A program made the translations under genes and the position numbers. A model generated the notes under the pieces. The model did no database searches, was not told where the DNA came from, and saw only the letters and a program-made list of their open reading frames with translations. From Bradyrhizobium sp. in8p8 (GTDB taxonomy: Bacteria > Pseudomonadota > Alphaproteobacteria > Rhizobiales > Xanthobacteraceae), in assembly GCF_000426845.1 (NCBI RefSeq), contig NZ_AUGD01000009.1, positions 248,001 through 312,000 of the forward strand: a stretch of DNA of 64,000 nt, written 5' to 3'. Of this stretch, positions 46,317-55,089 are shown in pieces; the first letter of the stretch is position 1, and each line of letters opens with the position of its first letter.

Positions 46317-46694
46317 TCAGGTGTATTGGACCTTCAGCGTGAACGCGATGCTGTCGTTGGCGGCCAGGTTGATGGTCGAGAAGTCGCAGTAGTAGTCCAT
46401 GTTGCCGCCGGTCGGCGGGCTGCCGGAGCCTGCCGCATCGAATGCACCGACTTCGGTGATGGCGCGCGTACCGGCCGCCGTGATCGTGCCGGTGAGTTGC
46501 AGCGTGTCATTCGTGACCGACGTCGTGACCTGCGAGGTCGTGCAGGCCGCGCGGGACTCGGTTGTTGACGTCGTGGTCACGACGTTGGCGCTCGCTGCGG
46601 CAGCAGAGCCTGTGCCCAATTGGAAATACCAACTCAGCGCCGCCAGTGCCGCGGTCACCCTCGCCAATCCGGCGTTTTGCGTACGTGCGGTCAT
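46317..46694 (-). CDS. Phage tail-associated hypothetical protein
   Basis: A 125-residue Thr/Ala-rich beta protein (TITAAGTRAITEVGAFDAAGSGSPPTG). It begins at ATG 46694, overlapping the preceding gene stop (ATGA). The ITEVGAFDAA motif is common in small virion proteins near tail fibres. Function unknown. Confidence 0.6.
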   Translation of the reverse strand: MTARTQNAGLARVTAALAALSWYFQLGTGSAAAASANVVTTTSTTESRAACTTSQVTTSVTNDTLQLTGTITAAGTRAITEVGAFDAAGSGSPPTGGNMDYYCDFSTINLAANDSIAFTLKVQYT

Positions 46695-46858
46695 GCCTTA
46701 AATCTCCTCTTCAGGCTGAGCAGGACGTTCATGAAGATGCGCTTGACTGGGTTCGAGCTGGTGTAACCCAGCATGCCGAGTTCTTCCTTCGTGCCGTCGG
46801 CGCGCGTGATGACGGCGGTGAGCTCGGCCCGCTTCACCTTCTGGCTGACGATCAGCAT
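46691..46858 (-). CDS. Small phage protein (55 residues)
   Basis: A short frame starts at ATG 46858 (MLIVSQKVKRAELTAVITRA...) and stops at TGA 46691-46693, overlapping the next start. It is basic at the C-terminus (SLKRRFKA). It fills the gap exactly between neighbours with coupled starts, which supports it as a real gene. No function assigned. Confidence 0.6.
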   Translation of the reverse strand: MLIVSQKVKRAELTAVITRADGTKEELGMLGYTSSNPVKRIFMNVLLSLKRRFKA

Positions 46859-46859
46859 G

Positions 46860-47078
46860 TCAGATCAATCCATCGAGAACCGGCTGGAACTGGTCAAGAC
46901 TGTGGATCGTCTCGTTGAGCGGCTTGGTGCGCGTGTCGGGATCGTAGACGAACTCGATATCGCCGACCGTATCGAACCACTGCACGGCATGGATGCCGGC
47001 GAACTGTGAGCAGTCGACGGCGTGTTTGACGCCGTCGACGATGACAACGTTGTCGGGCACGACGATGGTGATCCTCAT
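46860..47078 (-). CDS. Small phage hypothetical protein
   Basis: A 72-residue protein (MRITIVVPDNVVIVDGVKHAVD...) ending LDQFQPVLDGLI. The segment HAVQWFDTVGDIEFVYDP is typical of small proteins beside tail fibre genes in rhizobial and other phages. Start 47078 overlaps the stop of the preceding gene (ATGA). Confidence 0.65.
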   Translation of the reverse strand: MRITIVVPDNVVIVDGVKHAVDCSQFAGIHAVQWFDTVGDIEFVYDPDTRTKPLNETIHSLDQFQPVLDGLI

Positions 47079-47368
47079 CGCAACAGCTTCCCCGCCTGCA
47101 TCTGGATATCCATCCGTTCGACGATCTCGTTGCGCATGCTCTCCACGGCCGCGCCGGCTTGGCGCGATTGCTGCGCGCCTTCGATGAGCAGCATCGGCAG
47201 CCACGCGATCGCGCACCGCCAGTCGTCGACGGCTTCACCGGTGTTTGGATTTGTGCCTCGGATCTGCACCCAGAGCGGGCACTTGTGGCAAACCTCGGAC
47301 ATGTCCGCCTTGTGCAGCGGACAGACGAGACCGGGATCGGCGTGAGGGGTCTGGGCCAAGGCGATCAA
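47075..47368 (-). CDS. Small Cys-rich phage protein
   Basis: A 97-residue protein with Cys clustered as CPLHKADMSEVCHKCPLW and one further Cys (DDWRCAIAW), suggesting a metal site. The start overlaps the tail-fibre stop. Homologues occur at the same place in other Mu-like prophages; role unknown. Confidence 0.65.
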   Translation of the reverse strand: MIALAQTPHADPGLVCPLHKADMSEVCHKCPLWVQIRGTNPNTGEAVDDWRCAIAWLPMLLIEGAQQSRQAGAAVESMRNEIVERMDIQMQAGKLLR

Positions 47369-48084
47369 TTCCTCTGGGCGATGATCAGGTCAACATATTG
47401 CACGCGCATGTCGAGCGTGTGCGCATGCGACCCGCCGCCGCCCGCCGTTCCGGTTGTCTTGTTGACGGTCTTGTCGCCGCGGTCGGCCCCGCTCTGCGCA
47501 TTCCAGCTGGCCGTCCCAACCCCATCGATGAATTCGTCGGTGTAGGCGTGATCGTGGACCGGCATCTGAGCGATGGAGAGTGTCGTCACGTCCGATGTCC
47601 GGCTGGCGAACATCGCGGAAAACGAACTCGTACCGCCAGATGATGCCGTTCCGCTGACGACGCGCAGAGCCTTGTCGTTGTGAGTGGTCTGCTTCGTCCA
47701 ACCAGTCGGAGCATTGCTTTGTTGGAACAGCATCTTCGTCCCGGACGGGATGGTCGAGTTCGCAACCGATTTCTGCGGCGACGGAAACATGTCGACGATC
47801 GGCGCGACCAGGAAGTCGACGGGCGACGTAGTGCCGTCCGAATTGAGGATAATCGTCGTTCGTGCCAGCGTGTGCGACGACGTGCTGTAGGTGCCGTGCC
47901 CCCATTCGGTCTGGCTGCCGTCCGCAGTGCGCGCGTAGTAACGATAGACCGCGCCATCGACGACGTCGCAATTCTCGGGGACGTCGTGTGTGCTGATATC
48001 GTCGGCCTCCGCCGCGGCACCAATGCCGAAGCTTCCGGTCCCGATGGTCGAGGCCTGCCATTTGCAAAAGTTGTAGAACGGCAT
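47365..48084 (-). CDS. Tail fibre / collar-domain protein
   Basis: A 239-residue protein with a Ser/Thr-rich N-terminal part and a C-terminal tail-collar motif (MPVHDHAYTDEF ... GGGGSHAHTLDMRVQYVDLIIAQRN). His-rich motifs of this type bind iron in trimeric fibre tips. It likely forms a short tail fibre. Confidence 0.78.
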   Translation of the reverse strand: MPFYNFCKWQASTIGTGSFGIGAAAEADDISTHDVPENCDVVDGAVYRYYARTADGSQTEWGHGTYSTSSHTLARTTIILNSDGTTSPVDFLVAPIVDMFPSPQKSVANSTIPSGTKMLFQQSNAPTGWTKQTTHNDKALRVVSGTASSGGTSSFSAMFASRTSDVTTLSIAQMPVHDHAYTDEFIDGVGTASWNAQSGADRGDKTVNKTTGTAGGGGSHAHTLDMRVQYVDLIIAQRN

Positions 48085-48087
48085 CGG

Positions 48088-48456
48088 CTAAGGCGTACCG
48101 GCCGCCCACCGCGTAGGCCCGATGTTGTGGCTCAGCGTGCCGCGAAAGACCTCCAGCCGCTGGGCCCCGTCAAAGGCCGACATGATGATCGAATAGACGT
48201 AAGACCCGCTCGGCAGGTTCACCAGGCTGGACCGCGGAATGCTGACGGTCACCGTGGCGCCTGCGTCGGTCACGATCAGGAGCCCGTTTTCGGTCGTGGC
48301 TTCGATCCACGCCACCTCGTCCTCCGGCCGCGTCCGCACCTGCATGTGCAGCGGATTGCTTCCGACCGTCGAAAGACCGTTCGCAAACGGCTGTGTCTTC
48401 GACAGGCTGAAGTCTGCGTCACTGTATGTGACGAGATCGACCGAAAGGCTGCTCAT
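48088..48456 (-). CDS. Phage tail-associated hypothetical protein
   Basis: A 122-residue beta-rich protein (MSSLSVDLVTYSDADFSLSK...). The segment SGSYVYSIIMSAFDGAQRLEVFRGTLSH resembles small virion-associated proteins with Ig-like folds. Start 48456 overlaps the preceding stop. Confidence 0.62.
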   Translation of the reverse strand: MSSLSVDLVTYSDADFSLSKTQPFANGLSTVGSNPLHMQVRTRPEDEVAWIEATTENGLLIVTDAGATVTVSIPRSSLVNLPSGSYVYSIIMSAFDGAQRLEVFRGTLSHNIGPTRWAAGTP

Positions 48457-48710
48457 GATCCGGATTGTCCCACTTGCGTCGCACCGCCGATAAACGCGCA
48501 CGGCATCGTGTCGACGATCTCGATGTCGCCGTACTCTCCCTTCATGGCGCGGAACCAGAGCTCGCGGCCATGCGGCTCGCAATCGAAGAGCGATGCAATG
48601 AACGGCACCGGTGACGGAAGTTCCTCGAACCACGCCGTCAGGTGAATATCGGTGTAGTCGCCTCTGACGATCTTGGGATGCACCGCGGAGACGATCGTTC
48701 GCTGGAACAT
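48453..48710 (-). CDS. Small phage hypothetical protein
   Basis: An 85-residue protein (MFQRTIVSAVHPKIVRGDYTD...) with Cys in LFDCEPHG and TMPCAFIGG. Start 48710 shares a base with the stop of the collagen-like gene. No family recognised. Confidence 0.6.
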   Translation of the reverse strand: MFQRTIVSAVHPKIVRGDYTDIHLTAWFEELPSPVPFIASLFDCEPHGRELWFRAMKGEYGDIEIVDTMPCAFIGGATQVGQSGS

Positions 48711-49558
48711 CAGGCAATCCGCTGCATCAGCGAGATATATGGGTCGAGCCCGTTGACATTCTTCAGCGCTCCGGCCTGCCCCTGGATGACGAAGCCAAAG
48801 GTTGAGTGCACGCGGTACGTCCCAGAGTATCCGTTCGACCCATCGTAATTCAGCTTTGTAATGCCAGGATAGGATGTGACGTTCGCTATAGAGCCATTGC
48901 TGGAGCCAAAGCACCAGGAACCAATGGCGTCGTTCCCCACGATCAGCGACGTCGCCTGTCCTGGAGGACCGGCTGGCCCGGCAGGGCCGGCGGGGCCGGC
49001 GGGACCAGTTGCACCCGCAGGCCCGGCTGGGCCCGCTGGGCCTGTCGCCCCTGTTGCACCGGTCGGGCCGGCGGGACCACCAGTTGCCGCCGTTCCGAGC
49101 ATGAGCTGCCATTGTGTCCCGTCGTACACGATGATCGCGATACCGTTTGCGACGATGACGCCGGGGGCCAGGTTCACCAGTCCCTGGGTGAGAAGCGGCT
49201 TAACGATACCGTTGCAGGTAACGTCCGTCGTTCCGGTGTTCGTCTCCTTGACAAGGATCCATGCCTTTAGGCCTTCCACCAGGGTGGCGGGCGCCGGATC
49301 CAGGTCGATCACGATGTGATCGGCGGTGCCAATGTCGACTGCCCAGTTCACGCGGTCGATCTGCTGCGCCCTTGAAAGCTGGTTGAGGTCGCCGTTTGTC
49401 GGCGTGAGCTGATTGGCGAGGATGTTGTTGACGATCTCCCGTTGCGTGTACTCGATCGCCGCGGCTGGAATGATGCTCGGCTGAATGCCGATCGTGGGGT
49501 TGCCATCGACATAGGTCTGGTTTGGACCGGCGCCGGCGTAAGGAGGATTATATTCCAT
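48710..49558 (-). CDS. Collagen-like tail fibre protein
   Basis: A 282-residue protein. The N-terminal 155 residues form a domain common to phage fibres (GTADHIVIDLDPAPATL, NTGTTDVTCNGIVKPL). Residues about 159-202 are 14-15 Gly-X-Y triplets (GPAGPTGATGATGPAGPAG), and the C-terminal 80 residues form a globular head. Collagen triplets give trimeric rods in phage fibres. Confidence 0.8.
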   Translation of the reverse strand: MEYNPPYAGAGPNQTYVDGNPTIGIQPSIIPAAAIEYTQREIVNNILANQLTPTNGDLNQLSRAQQIDRVNWAVDIGTADHIVIDLDPAPATLVEGLKAWILVKETNTGTTDVTCNGIVKPLLTQGLVNLAPGVIVANGIAIIVYDGTQWQLMLGTAATGGPAGPTGATGATGPAGPAGPAGATGPAGPAGPAGPAGPPGQATSLIVGNDAIGSWCFGSSNGSIANVTSYPGITKLNYDGSNGYSGTYRVHSTFGFVIQGQAGALKNVNGLDPYISLMQRIA

Positions 49559-49580
49559 CTCTGGCTTACCTCGATGTGCT

Positions 49581-50282
49581 CTAGAAGTTCACCGGCGGAA
49601 CTTCGTCCCACTCGATCGCGGCCGACCATGCCCACACACCGGTAGCCGGAACCGTTGCCTGGAGCACGAAGCCCTCGTTCTGCGTCAACAGCAGCGGATG
49701 ATCGCTCCCGAGCTTTTCGAAGATCTTGACCGGAAGTCCCGCGAACTGGGTGTTCGTCGAAGTCGGCGCGGCACCGTTGTGCGCGTCCAGCGGGACGCTG
49801 TCGAGCGTGCGCGTTCCCGCGGTCAGCGCCCCTGTGCTCGCTCGCTGGATCAGGCATGCGGACCCCGACATCGATGCTGCCAGCTTCCCTTGCGGGGTCG
49901 TCATTGTCTCCGCCGTGCCGGCCGTGTCCTGCACGCTGAAGCCTCTCGCGACATACATCTCGAACGTCGCAAGACCGGTGGTGAAGCCGGTACTGAGGCT
50001 CCATGCGTTGAGACGAACGCGCCGGATGAGAGCGTTGAGGTTGGATGACGGGTTGCGGAATGCGAGGATCGGAGAGTTCGAGGTCAGACCGGCTCCCATG
50101 GAGCCGCTGCGAACAAGGCGGTGGAAGCAGCCGCCGATGCCGTAGTCGACCGGATACAGCGTGGAAAGATGCCGGACGATCTGCAGCGAGCCGTCCTGCA
50201 GGCTCGAAACATCCTTCGCCCTCAGCTCGAACGGATTGTCGTTGCCGTCCTTCAGGAGAAAGTTGTCGTTTGGAGATGGCAT
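49581..50282 (-). CDS. Phage virion hypothetical protein
   Basis: A 233-residue protein (MPSPNDNFLLKDGNDNPFELRAKD...) with a long beta domain (NALIRRVRLNAWSLSTGFTTGLATFEMYVARGF). It probably belongs to the fibre or baseplate region, between the tail protein and collagen-like fibre. No catalytic motif. Confidence 0.62.
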   Translation of the reverse strand: MPSPNDNFLLKDGNDNPFELRAKDVSSLQDGSLQIVRHLSTLYPVDYGIGGCFHRLVRSGSMGAGLTSNSPILAFRNPSSNLNALIRRVRLNAWSLSTGFTTGLATFEMYVARGFSVQDTAGTAETMTTPQGKLAASMSGSACLIQRASTGALTAGTRTLDSVPLDAHNGAAPTSTNTQFAGLPVKIFEKLGSDHPLLLTQNEGFVLQATVPATGVWAWSAAIEWDEVPPVNF

Positions 50283-50303
50283 TGGAGGTCTCTTCCCATT
50301 TCC

Positions 50304-50969
50304 TTAGAGTACGGCGACGTAGCCGGAATTCCATGGTCGCGAGAACTGCATTTCCTGAAGTGCGGAATAGTCGAACACGACCTGGGTATGAGCCGGCTTC
50401 CATCGGTTCATGATGCAGTAGATGTCAGCGCCATTCCAACTTGCCGTCAGTGCGGTCGGCGTGATGGTCCAAACGAAGCGCATCTCGGGACGCATCAGCC
50501 CCCAGCGATAGCTGCCAAGGCCGTCTGGCTCGATCGCAGTCGTGTCCCCGACACCGGAGATGCCACATTGATATGGCGAATATTCCCGGATGCTGACGGT
50601 CTGACCATAGAGCGCGGCCTGCGCGATGAAGAACTGGCGCGATTGTGCGCCAAGGAAAGTCATTCTAGCCACGAGTGTCTGCTGCCGTGCGGCAACATCG
50701 CTTGGGATCGGCAGGCATTGGTCTGGAAGTCCGAACGCAGCCTCCCAGTCCGGTAGCAGCACGTTCGTGGTGCGGGGATATGACTCGGTGACAAGCAGCA
50801 GCGCGGCGCTTTGTTCGACTTCCTCGCCCCAGATTTGTGCCAAGCCAGTGACGACGGATTGCAGCACCGTATCTGGGTCGCGCGGCCACGCCGGGCCCGT
50901 CGGCAGCAACTCGTTCCAGCCATGGACGTAGTCGACGGTCGTCCGTTGCGCCCACTTGTCGTTAGCCAT
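50304..50969 (-). CDS. Mu gp48 / YmfQ-like tail protein (DUF2313)
   Basis: A 221-residue protein with the family start DYVHGWNELLPTGPAWPRD and the segment LLPDWEAAFGLPD, typical for DUF2313 (YmfQ, Mu gp48) tail proteins, which sit at the baseplate edge and anchor fibres. It overlaps the baseplate J-like gene by 8 bases. Confidence 0.85.
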   Translation of the reverse strand: MANDKWAQRTTVDYVHGWNELLPTGPAWPRDPDTVLQSVVTGLAQIWGEEVEQSAALLLVTESYPRTTNVLLPDWEAAFGLPDQCLPIPSDVAARQQTLVARMTFLGAQSRQFFIAQAALYGQTVSIREYSPYQCGISGVGDTTAIEPDGLGSYRWGLMRPEMRFVWTITPTALTASWNGADIYCIMNRWKPAHTQVVFDYSALQEMQFSRPWNSGYVAVL

Positions 50970-52071
50970 AAACGACGGTCCCCAGAACGGCCAGCGATCC
51001 CGGGTAGGGCATGGGATGGTCGTCCATGATGAGAGTAAAGCTCTCTATTGTCGGGATTGACGAAATCGCCTCGCTGACCCATGCCCGGTAGATCGTTTGT
51101 GCCGGTTGCTCGATGCCGTTGATGGCGTGCGCCGGTGCGGCGCGCTCGAACAGCATCTTCTTGACTGCTACGATCACGGCGTTGCGATTGGCGACGCTAT
51201 CCGGCGACAGATTTGTGATCGCAAAGTCGATCGGTTCCGGAACCGGAGACACGACGAAACGGTCCTTGATTGCGACCGGCCGAACCGTATCCAAATAGTC
51301 CCTGACGAGGTTCACATCGGCATGGCTTGGAAAGCCGACGATGTTGTTCGCGAGATCGTCGGTCATGAAGCGGATCGTCACGGTGCCAAGCCCCATCTCG
51401 AGCGGCGAGCACCAAGCTCGCGTCACGCTGACGCTCGGGGTGGCGAAGGTCCACTGGACGTAGTCCTCAGCGCTGCCGCCGACCGGAGGCTGCCGGATGC
51501 GGTCGAGCACACGCGCACGCAGCCCGTCGTCGGTCTCCTCCTCAATGCCATCCGTGATCGAAGTGATCGTTCCGACCCCGTTGATGCCCGCAATTCCCAC
51601 CTTGAGCGCGAGGGTCGAGCCACCTACCAGGCCGGTCGAGCCTGGTGTCGTCGCAACGATCGAAACACTGGTCGGCGTGGTTCCGATCACGACATCCGAT
51701 TGCGTCGAGAAATCGATAATGGCGTTGGTGAGAGAGTCCACCGCACCCGACACGATCGTACCGGATGGCATGGTCACGCTGCCGATGCTGGTGAACGTGA
51801 TCGTGCCGTGCGCGTAGGTGGCAGCCTTACGGCCTTGCGAAAGCCAAATGCTGGCATGACGGTCGAGCCATTCCGTCTCGGCGGTGTCAGGCAGCAGCTG
51901 CTTTGAAAGCCAATCGATGTAGAGGAGAGTGAGAAACCCAAGCCCGGCGTTGGCGTCCGCCATGACCCGCAAGACGCTGTTCGGGATCATAGGGCCAGAG
52001 CGCAGCTGCGACTGTACGTTGTCGCGGTTGGTGTTGCGCAGATCTTCGAGGCTCGGGGTGGTCCAAGGCAT
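50962..52071 (-). CDS. Baseplate J-like protein (Mu gp47)
   Basis: A 369-residue wedge protein of the contractile-tail baseplate. The motifs FLTLLYIDWLSKQLLPDTAETEWLDRHASIWL and LALKVGIAGINGVGTITSITDGIEEETDD define the Baseplate_J family. It lies between GP46- and gp48-like genes, in Mu order. Confidence 0.92.
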   Translation of the reverse strand: MPWTTPSLEDLRNTNRDNVQSQLRSGPMIPNSVLRVMADANAGLGFLTLLYIDWLSKQLLPDTAETEWLDRHASIWLSQGRKAATYAHGTITFTSIGSVTMPSGTIVSGAVDSLTNAIIDFSTQSDVVIGTTPTSVSIVATTPGSTGLVGGSTLALKVGIAGINGVGTITSITDGIEEETDDGLRARVLDRIRQPPVGGSAEDYVQWTFATPSVSVTRAWCSPLEMGLGTVTIRFMTDDLANNIVGFPSHADVNLVRDYLDTVRPVAIKDRFVVSPVPEPIDFAITNLSPDSVANRNAVIVAVKKMLFERAAPAHAINGIEQPAQTIYRAWVSEAISSIPTIESFTLIMDDHPMPYPGSLAVLGTVVYG

Positions 52072-52076
52072 TCAGG

Positions 52077-52577
52077 TCAACTCCCCGGGAAGATCTCTTG
52101 CCATAGCGGCTCGTACTGCAACTGCACGACCGGCTTTGGCCCGCGGTAGATCACGACAGTCGCCGTGATCCTCTTGTCCGACGTCTGAGATGCAGAAACG
52201 GCAACCTTGGAGCAGACGCCGGCGTCAATCAGCGGCTTGAGCGCATCACGCACATAGCGCTCGACGCGCGTCACCGTCGCACCCTCTCGCGCGCCGCGGT
52301 CGACGATCTTGGCCCGGGTTAACAGCCAAAGCTTCGATCCGATCGGCCAGCCTCCCCAGATGCGCTCCGCATCCATGTCGCCCCACCAACCGCGGCGGTC
52401 GCTATCGCGCGGGTCGGGAAGTACCTCGGTCTCGTCGGCGAGGGCATCGGTGTTGAGCGCCACCAGCACTGCGCTGGCGAGCTGCTCAGTCTCGTCAAGA
52501 AGTCCGACCGGCGTTTGCAGCCAGTCGAACGTCAGCGATCCAGAGACGTCGGACGGAATCAGGCGGATATCCGGCAT
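52077..52577 (-). CDS. GP46 family baseplate protein (Mu gp46)
   Basis: A 166-residue protein with the GP46 motifs RRGWWGDMDAERIWGGWPIGSKLWLL and the basic segment VERYVRDALKPLID. The family corresponds to the baseplate wedge protein (gp25-like) of contractile tails. Confidence 0.9.
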   Translation of the reverse strand: MPDIRLIPSDVSGSLTFDWLQTPVGLLDETEQLASAVLVALNTDALADETEVLPDPRDSDRRGWWGDMDAERIWGGWPIGSKLWLLTRAKIVDRGAREGATVTRVERYVRDALKPLIDAGVCSKVAVSASQTSDKRITATVVIYRGPKPVVQLQYEPLWQEIFPGS

Positions 52578-52586
52578 CGCGTGCCC

Positions 52587-53342
52587 TCAGAAGTCCGGAG
52601 GCTCTTCGGCGCCGTCGGCCCACGGCGGGTCGGCCTTGTTGATTAAGGACTTAGCGCTCACAGAATTCCCGGCCTTGAGATAGACCTTGTCCGAGGCGCG
52701 CAGGATGGCTCCAGACCCGCCCTTCACCATGGCGTTGCTTCCGGCGACCATCTTGGCACTGCCGCTGGCATTGACGCTGAACGAAGCGCAGTTGATCGCA
52801 ACCGCTCCGTTCGGATGGTTCAGGGTGAACTGGGTCTTGTCGAACAGCAGGCTAATCGTTGCCGGCCTCGTCGCTTGCTGGAGTTGACCGAGCTGCTTGC
52901 CATCTTCGCGCGGCAGCTTGTCGTCATCCATGATCTGGAACTTGATCTTCTTGCTGTTCGGTACCGATCCGTAGATGCCGTCACGCTTGAAGTGGACCTG
53001 CTGGCCCTGATCGTCGTGCATCGCGATTTCACCGTCCGCGAGCTTGTAGAGCCGGTAACGGCGGTCCCCGGCGATGAACACAGCGCCGTGACTGCGGCCC
53101 CCACCCATGAACCCCATAAAGCCTTCCGCGCCCATCCGCTGCTGGCCGGTACCAGTCGGCTTCTGAACTACCGAGACGAATCCGTAGGGATGAACGTGCT
53201 CGATCTGATCCTGCTGCTCGCCGGCATAGCCCGATAGTGCGTGTTGCTGCATGAACTTGGTGTCGTCGACGCGTTCGACGATGGTCCGACTGATGGAGTT
53301 TCCGACGCGCTCGGCAGCATATCGCGTGCTCAGGTGTTTCAT
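52587..53342 (-). CDS. Baseplate assembly protein V (Mu gp45)
   Basis: A 251-residue baseplate spike-type protein. Motifs GFVSVVQKPTGTGQQRMGAEGFMGFMGG, VFIAGDRRYRLYKLADGEIAMHDDQGQQVHFKRDG match Mu gp45, with a beta-helical C-terminal end (INCASFSVNASGSAKMVAGSNAMVKGGSG). It should form the membrane-puncturing tip. Confidence 0.9.
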   Translation of the reverse strand: MKHLSTRYAAERVGNSISRTIVERVDDTKFMQQHALSGYAGEQQDQIEHVHPYGFVSVVQKPTGTGQQRMGAEGFMGFMGGGRSHGAVFIAGDRRYRLYKLADGEIAMHDDQGQQVHFKRDGIYGSVPNSKKIKFQIMDDDKLPREDGKQLGQLQQATRPATISLLFDKTQFTLNHPNGAVAINCASFSVNASGSAKMVAGSNAMVKGGSGAILRASDKVYLKAGNSVSAKSLINKADPPWADGAEEPPDF

Positions 53343-54394
53343 GAGAATTGCAGGCTCTCACCAATGCCGGAGCCGAAACCGTCAGCGCGGCACAACATCA
53401 CACTCGTCGTGGTACCACTATGATTGGACTGACGGTGCACCACCCCCTTGATCATGAACTGGAACGTGTCTTCCGGTAGCAGCGATGGCGACACGATCGT
53501 CACCTGCGCGGTGACGTGGTTCCACCAGAGATCGCCCTGCGGGCACAGCCATCCAGGCGTGACGATCTCACCATCGACCTGCATGTATTTGGTCCAGTCA
53601 CCTTGATGATTGGCCCGTAGCTGCATCGCGGCCGAGTTTCCCATCTCCTCGGCGATGATCTTGAATGGGCGGTTGACCGGAGGCGAGACTTTCGTGCTGC
53701 CTGTCGGCGACCGGTTCGCATCGGCGCTATCGTTGTTGGCGTCGTGCCCCTTGACTGTTATTTCGTCGACGTGATCGTTGTTCTTGAGCAGGATACGCCC
53801 ACGCTCGATATTCTGGCCCTCGCGCAACACCAAGCCGCCTTTGGCGGCGCCTCGGAATGCGACGATGCCACCGGTGCCATCGTCGATCATGTGCATGTTA
53901 CGCATCCGGCACAGCCGCTCGATGAAGGAAAAGCGGCTTTCGCCGATGTGCTCGGACACGCGCGGAAATGGCATGTCGCCGCTGGCCGACACCGAAAACT
54001 TGACCCCGACCTTGCCGAATACGGCCGATCCGATCTGCTGAAGGGTCTGGTTGATGTATTGCCCGGGCTCTCCGTCGACCGTGGACGCCATCACCGCCTG
54101 CCCCATCGAGGAGATGCCGATCTGAACCTGATGCGCATTGGCATCGACGGCACCTTGCCGCATGTAAACCAAGCCGCTGATAATCTTTTGCCCCGCAAGG
54201 GTCACAGTCGCTTGGTCACCCGGCTGCAATTTGAGGCCCGATATCACTCCGCGTTGGCGCGGGCTGATCTCGGCCACCGTCAGCAACGCGTGATCGATGA
54301 TGTCCTCGGCGCTACGCGTGCACTCGATCTCCGTCCAGATGTCGTAGCGCTGGCCGTTCGCAGTGACGACAGCAATCTGATCGGGACGCGCCAT
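53339..54394 (-). CDS. Baseplate hub protein (Mu gp44/P-like)
   Basis: A 351-residue hub protein of the late-control D / Mu P type: an N-terminal domain (YDIWTEIECTRSAEDIIDH), a middle with SRFSFIERLCRMRNMHMIDDG and a C-terminal beta domain. It overlaps gp45 by 4 bases and the preceding gene by 1 base. Confidence 0.88.
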   Translation of the reverse strand: MARPDQIAVVTANGQRYDIWTEIECTRSAEDIIDHALLTVAEISPRQRGVISGLKLQPGDQATVTLAGQKIISGLVYMRQGAVDANAHQVQIGISSMGQAVMASTVDGEPGQYINQTLQQIGSAVFGKVGVKFSVSASGDMPFPRVSEHIGESRFSFIERLCRMRNMHMIDDGTGGIVAFRGAAKGGLVLREGQNIERGRILLKNNDHVDEITVKGHDANNDSADANRSPTGSTKVSPPVNRPFKIIAEEMGNSAAMQLRANHQGDWTKYMQVDGEIVTPGWLCPQGDLWWNHVTAQVTIVSPSLLPEDTFQFMIKGVVHRQSNHSGTTTSVMLCRADGFGSGIGESLQFS

Positions 54395-55086
54395 TATTTC
54401 GACAAGGCCCGGCCGGTTAGCGGGAAGAACAGCGGATGGATCGGCGAGTTCTCGGAGATAAGCTCTGCGCTGCGCGAGGGATCCTGATAGAGAGACTGCG
54501 CGATCGCGAGTGAGGGACGGGTCTTCGGGAACGAATATGTCACCATCTTCGGCAACGGCCGCGCGCGGTTCGCGAGATCGTTCGACACCGCTGCATGGAG
54601 CTTGATCAGCGCGACGTAGGCGACGTTGTCCCGGCCGCTTGCAGCGACCAATTCGGCCGCTTCGAATGCATCGTTGATCACGCTGAAATACCTGTCAATC
54701 TCGCGGCGACTGGTGAATATCGTGGCGGCCAGGATCTTCGCCTGCTCCGCGAGAGCCATGCGCACAGCAAAATTGCGTACCGCAATGGCGGGAAGCCCCT
54801 GCGCCGGTACCGCGACCATGTCCTTCCGGAATTGCTCCATCAGCTCGAACGTCACGCTGTCGATCGCCTGTGCAGTATCGAAGCACTTCGCCAGCGAAGT
54901 CCAGAACGTGTAGACCCGATCGACAGTCTGGCTGAGCCAGACACTACCATTGGCGCTGAGAACCCCAGTCTGGTAGCGCAGTTGTGCGCCAGCGGCACCG
55001 GACTGTCCCTCCACCATCTTGAGCAGTCCGGCCAGGACCCTCGTATCGGTGATCCCGATCGCCTCGTTGAGCTCGACGGCGTTCAT
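54394..55086 (-). CDS. DNA circularisation protein, C-terminal part (gpN-like, split)
   Basis: A 230-residue helical protein whose place matches the C-terminal part of Mu gpN (gp43). Its ATG lies two codons after the TGA of the N-terminal frame, in the same reading frame (TGA, CAC, ATG). Ribosome site before it is weak (GAGG 12 bases away). Together with the upstream frame, about 404 residues would match a single gpN-like protein. Whether it is a separate product or part of a readthrough protein is unclear. Confidence 0.7.
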   Translation of the reverse strand: MNAVELNEAIGITDTRVLAGLLKMVEGQSGAAGAQLRYQTGVLSANGSVWLSQTVDRVYTFWTSLAKCFDTAQAIDSVTFELMEQFRKDMVAVPAQGLPAIAVRNFAVRMALAEQAKILAATIFTSRREIDRYFSVINDAFEAAELVAASGRDNVAYVALIKLHAAVSNDLANRARPLPKMVTYSFPKTRPSLAIAQSLYQDPSRSAELISENSPIHPLFFPLTGRALSK

Positions 55087-55089
55087 GTG

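Noticed and set aside
48968..49085. CRISPR-like GC-rich repeat block
   Set aside because: The periodicity is 9 bases and encodes Gly-X-Y triplets; there are no spacers.
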